A stretch of DNA of 5,879 bases from Planctomycetaceae bacterium. Its GTDB lineage: Bacteria > Planctomycetota > Planctomycetia > Pirellulales > Thermoguttaceae. Position numbers and translations under genes: made by a program. Shown here in pieces: positions 5,643-5,879 of the stretch (position 1 is the stretch's first letter; each line of letters starts with the position of its first letter). The DNA is taken from positions 1 to 5,879 of the forward strand of contig JAITST010000097.1 in assembly GCA_031287585.1 (NCBI GenBank), written 5' to 3'. The notes beneath the pieces were generated by a model. It had not been told where the DNA came from and did no database searches. It was given only the letters and a program-made list of their open reading frames with translations.

Positions 5643-5879
5643 CTATTCGCCGTCTTGTAATTTACTCCGAATCCATTCTTGGTCTGTTTCTGATAGGAGT
5701 TTGAGGTCTATGAACGCGGCGCGTCCGGTTGCGGTTTGTAGATTTACTCTGTTGTCTTCGAGATTTACGAATTTTGCTACGAATGTTTTTCCCTTTTCGG
5801 GAATTGTCCACGTGCGAAAATCTAAATTAAAACGAAATGCCTTGCAGCGTTCCGTAAAATTATCAATCTTATCCAACGT
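5643..5879 (-). CDS. C-terminus of an SHD1 (SLA1 homology domain 1) protein, 5' end outside the window
   Basis: The minus-strand frame is open from the right edge to TAG at 5645-5643, giving 78 codons. After a lead segment (KIDNFTERCKAFRFNLDF), the sequence RTWTIPEKGKTFVAKFVNLE and then VNLQTATGRAAFIDLKLLSE matches the SHD1 fold: RTWT opening, Gly/Lys turn, E-A/V-x-FV strand, V-x-L strand with a nucleus of basic residues, L-x-x-LSE-x-DQ closing helix. SHD1 repeats are abundant in planctomycetes, usually in exported or surface proteins, where they are thought to bind other proteins; the partner here is unknown. The TTG at 5876 lacks a visible ribosome binding site, so the real start is probably beyond the window. 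The gene converges on the IS630 remnant. Confidence 0.75.
   Translation of the reverse strand, partial: TLDKIDNFTERCKAFRFNLDFRTWTIPEKGKTFVAKFVNLEDNRVNLQTATGRAAFIDLKLLSETDQEWIRSKLQDGE

Noticed and set aside
1..5879. CRISPR array, tRNA, rRNA, riboswitch, retron or toxin-antitoxin pair
   Set aside because: No regularly spaced repeats, no cloverleaf or rRNA-like sequence, no reverse transcriptase motif and no recognisable toxin-antitoxin gene pair were seen on either strand.

Overview
The window looks like a fragment of a planctomycete chromosome. No rRNA or housekeeping marker is present, so this rests on three protein families seen together. They are a DUF1573-type protein with a membrane anchor (3949-5054), an SLA1-homology (SHD1) C-terminus (5643-5879, minus strand), and a large membrane-bound GTPase with a QTHAERD-type G4 region. 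The GTPase gene is visibly richer in G+C than the AT-rich right two thirds of the window.

Layout. Positions 1-1588 (minus) hold the first 529 codons of one uninterrupted GTPase reading frame that runs off the left edge. It is easy to miss because it has no ATG near its start and no stop inside the window. Positions 1589-2163 are non-coding. They contain a 171-bp fold-back element (1803-1973) with inverted-repeat ends, further internal pairing, and 8-bp direct repeats on both sides, so it resembles a MITE. A plus-strand set of exported or membrane proteins follows: a 101-aa cysteine-rich secreted protein (2164-2469), a 90-bp inverted-repeat block (2481-2570), a second cysteine-rich ORF without a convincing start (2629-2853), a 343-aa signal-peptide protein with a C-terminal membrane anchor (2921-3952), a DUF1573 gene broken by three frameshifts and one nonsense codon (3949-5054), and a membrane protein whose 3' end runs into transposon debris (5047-5385). 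The debris (5342-5616) is an IS630-type transposase remnant in two reading frames with its centre deleted. The right edge holds the C-terminus of an SHD1 protein on the minus strand.

How the genes relate. The three genes from 2921 to about 5385 overlap by 4 and 8 bases. Each has a membrane segment, and the large domains of the first two are predicted to lie outside the cytoplasm, so they probably formed one operon for a cell-envelope complex of unknown function. The DUF1573 gene is decayed and the third gene is apparently truncated, so this copy is probably no longer functional unless the frameshifts are assembly errors. I see no CRISPR array, tRNA, rRNA, known defence system or biosynthetic cluster.
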